A stretch of 64,000 bases of DNA from Mycoplasmatota bacterium (GTDB taxonomy: Bacteria > Bacillota_I > Bacilli_A > MAG-NZ), in contig CP074575.1 of the NCBI GenBank assembly GCA_018394315.1, forward strand, positions 1,210,615 to 1,274,614. The letters are read 5' to 3'. The translations under genes and the position numbers were made by a program. The notes below the pieces were generated by a model. That model was not told where the DNA came from, ran no database searches, and saw only the letters and a list, made by a program, of their open reading frames with translations. Position 1 is the first letter of the stretch; each line of letters opens with the position of its first letter. Shown here one piece after another: positions 63,658 through 64,000 of this stretch.

Positions 63658-64000
63658 ATGATAAGAATAGCAGTAGACGCTATGGGTGGAGATTATGCAC
63701 CAAAAATAACGGTAATTGGCGCAATGGAAGCGATAAAGAAGTTTAGTGATATTGAAATTACGTTATTTGGAAACAAATACGAAATACATAAATATTTGAC
63801 AAACTCAAATAGAATCAGTGTAGTTCACACGCTAGAAGCTATCAAAATGGATGAAAAAGAAGCTATTAAGAAGATGAGAAGAGATAAAAAAACTTCTATG
63901 GCGATGGCGATGTACTCTGTCAAAGAAGAAAAGAATGATGCATTTGTTACAGCTGGACCAACTGGGCCTTTCGTAGCTGGTGCTCATCTAATTATTAGAA
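63658..64000 (+). CDS. plsX: phosphate acyltransferase PlsX, N-terminal part (cut by window end)
   Basis: The frame is open to the window end (114 codons). It begins MIRIAVDAMGGDYAPK, the diagnostic PlsX start, and continues with the RRDKKTSM segment. PlsX makes acyl-phosphate from acyl-ACP for phospholipid synthesis. TAGGAGGAAATT precedes the ATG. The usual SAGNTGA motif reads TAGPTGP here. Together with fakA it concerns fatty-acid use. Confidence 0.93.
   Translation, partial: MIRIAVDAMGGDYAPKITVIGAMEAIKKFSDIEITLFGNKYEIHKYLTNSNRISVVHTLEAIKMDEKEAIKKMRRDKKTSMAMAMYSVKEEKNDAFVTAGPTGPFVAGAHLIIR

Noticed and set aside
1-64000. Use of a mycoplasma-type code with TGA as tryptophan
   Set aside because: TGA ends real genes such as rsmB at its overlap with rlmN, and Trp is coded by TGG.
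1-64000. CRISPR array or prophage
   Set aside because: No regularly spaced repeats and no phage structural, integrase or lysis genes are seen.

Overview
The window comes from a low-GC, endospore-forming member of the Bacillota, probably an anaerobe. Evidence for the lineage: Gram-positive PolC, a class III fructose-1,6-bisphosphatase, T-box leaders, cre-like sites and strong AGGAGG ribosome binding sites. Evidence for sporulation: a 26-codon spoVM gene, a LytH-type cortex peptidase, a LysM-GH18 (YaaH/SleL type) protein, a CotD-like coat protein and a large GerA-type germination locus. The genetic code is the standard bacterial one: TGA is used as a stop, for example at the rsmB/rlmN ATGA overlap. 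Evidence for anaerobic life: a three-gene [FeFe]-hydrogenase operon (NuoE-like, NuoF-like, HydA).

Layout. Bases 1-9600 carry the end of glutamine synthetase, fbp, a solitary trpB on the minus strand under a Trp T-box, a DEAD-box helicase, a flavodoxin, an acyltransferase with an added zinc ribbon, a patatin-like lipase and a DUF2804 gene broken by one in-frame stop. Bases 9700-13800 hold a small charged protein, LytH, a tiny zinc-ribbon gene behind a promoter with a cre site, and an MMPL/RND exporter. Bases 13990-18130 are the hydrogenase operon, followed by an ISL3-type insertion sequence. Bases 19700-29100 are mostly single genes: PepV-like dipeptidase, AraC-type regulator, CDP-alcohol phosphatidyltransferase, SIMPL protein, a pair of related Cys-rich small proteins, a sigma factor with an RsgI-like anti-sigma factor, the LysM-GH18 protein, a small secreted protein and a cupin-HD-GYP fusion. 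Bases 29200-35900 contain a broken DinG/Rad3-type helicase, a B3/4-domain protein, a DUF362 ferredoxin-type protein, a nucleoside phosphorylase, tRNA-Cys, tRNA-Leu, a rhodanese and a flavin reductase.

Bases 36000-51130 are housekeeping: polC, a Bax-inhibitor-1 protein, a CotD-like gene, a Phe T-box with pheST, an MFS transporter, then rsmB-rlmN-rsgA-rpe-thiN-spoVM facing rpmB. This matches the Bacillus gene order except that the prpC-prkC pair is missing between rlmN and rsgA. Bases 51300-64000 hold fakA, recG and plsX, again in the usual order. A decayed IS200 element and a seven-gene germination operon (B-A-C-D-B-C-B) lie between fakA and recG.

Most interesting: the expanded germination operon whose C subunits lack a lipobox cysteine, the spoVM gene, the possible endospore-appendage-like pair, the helicase interrupted by a 27-base copy of its own sequence, and two hairpins (transposase, cotD-like gene) that hide a start region from read-through transcripts.
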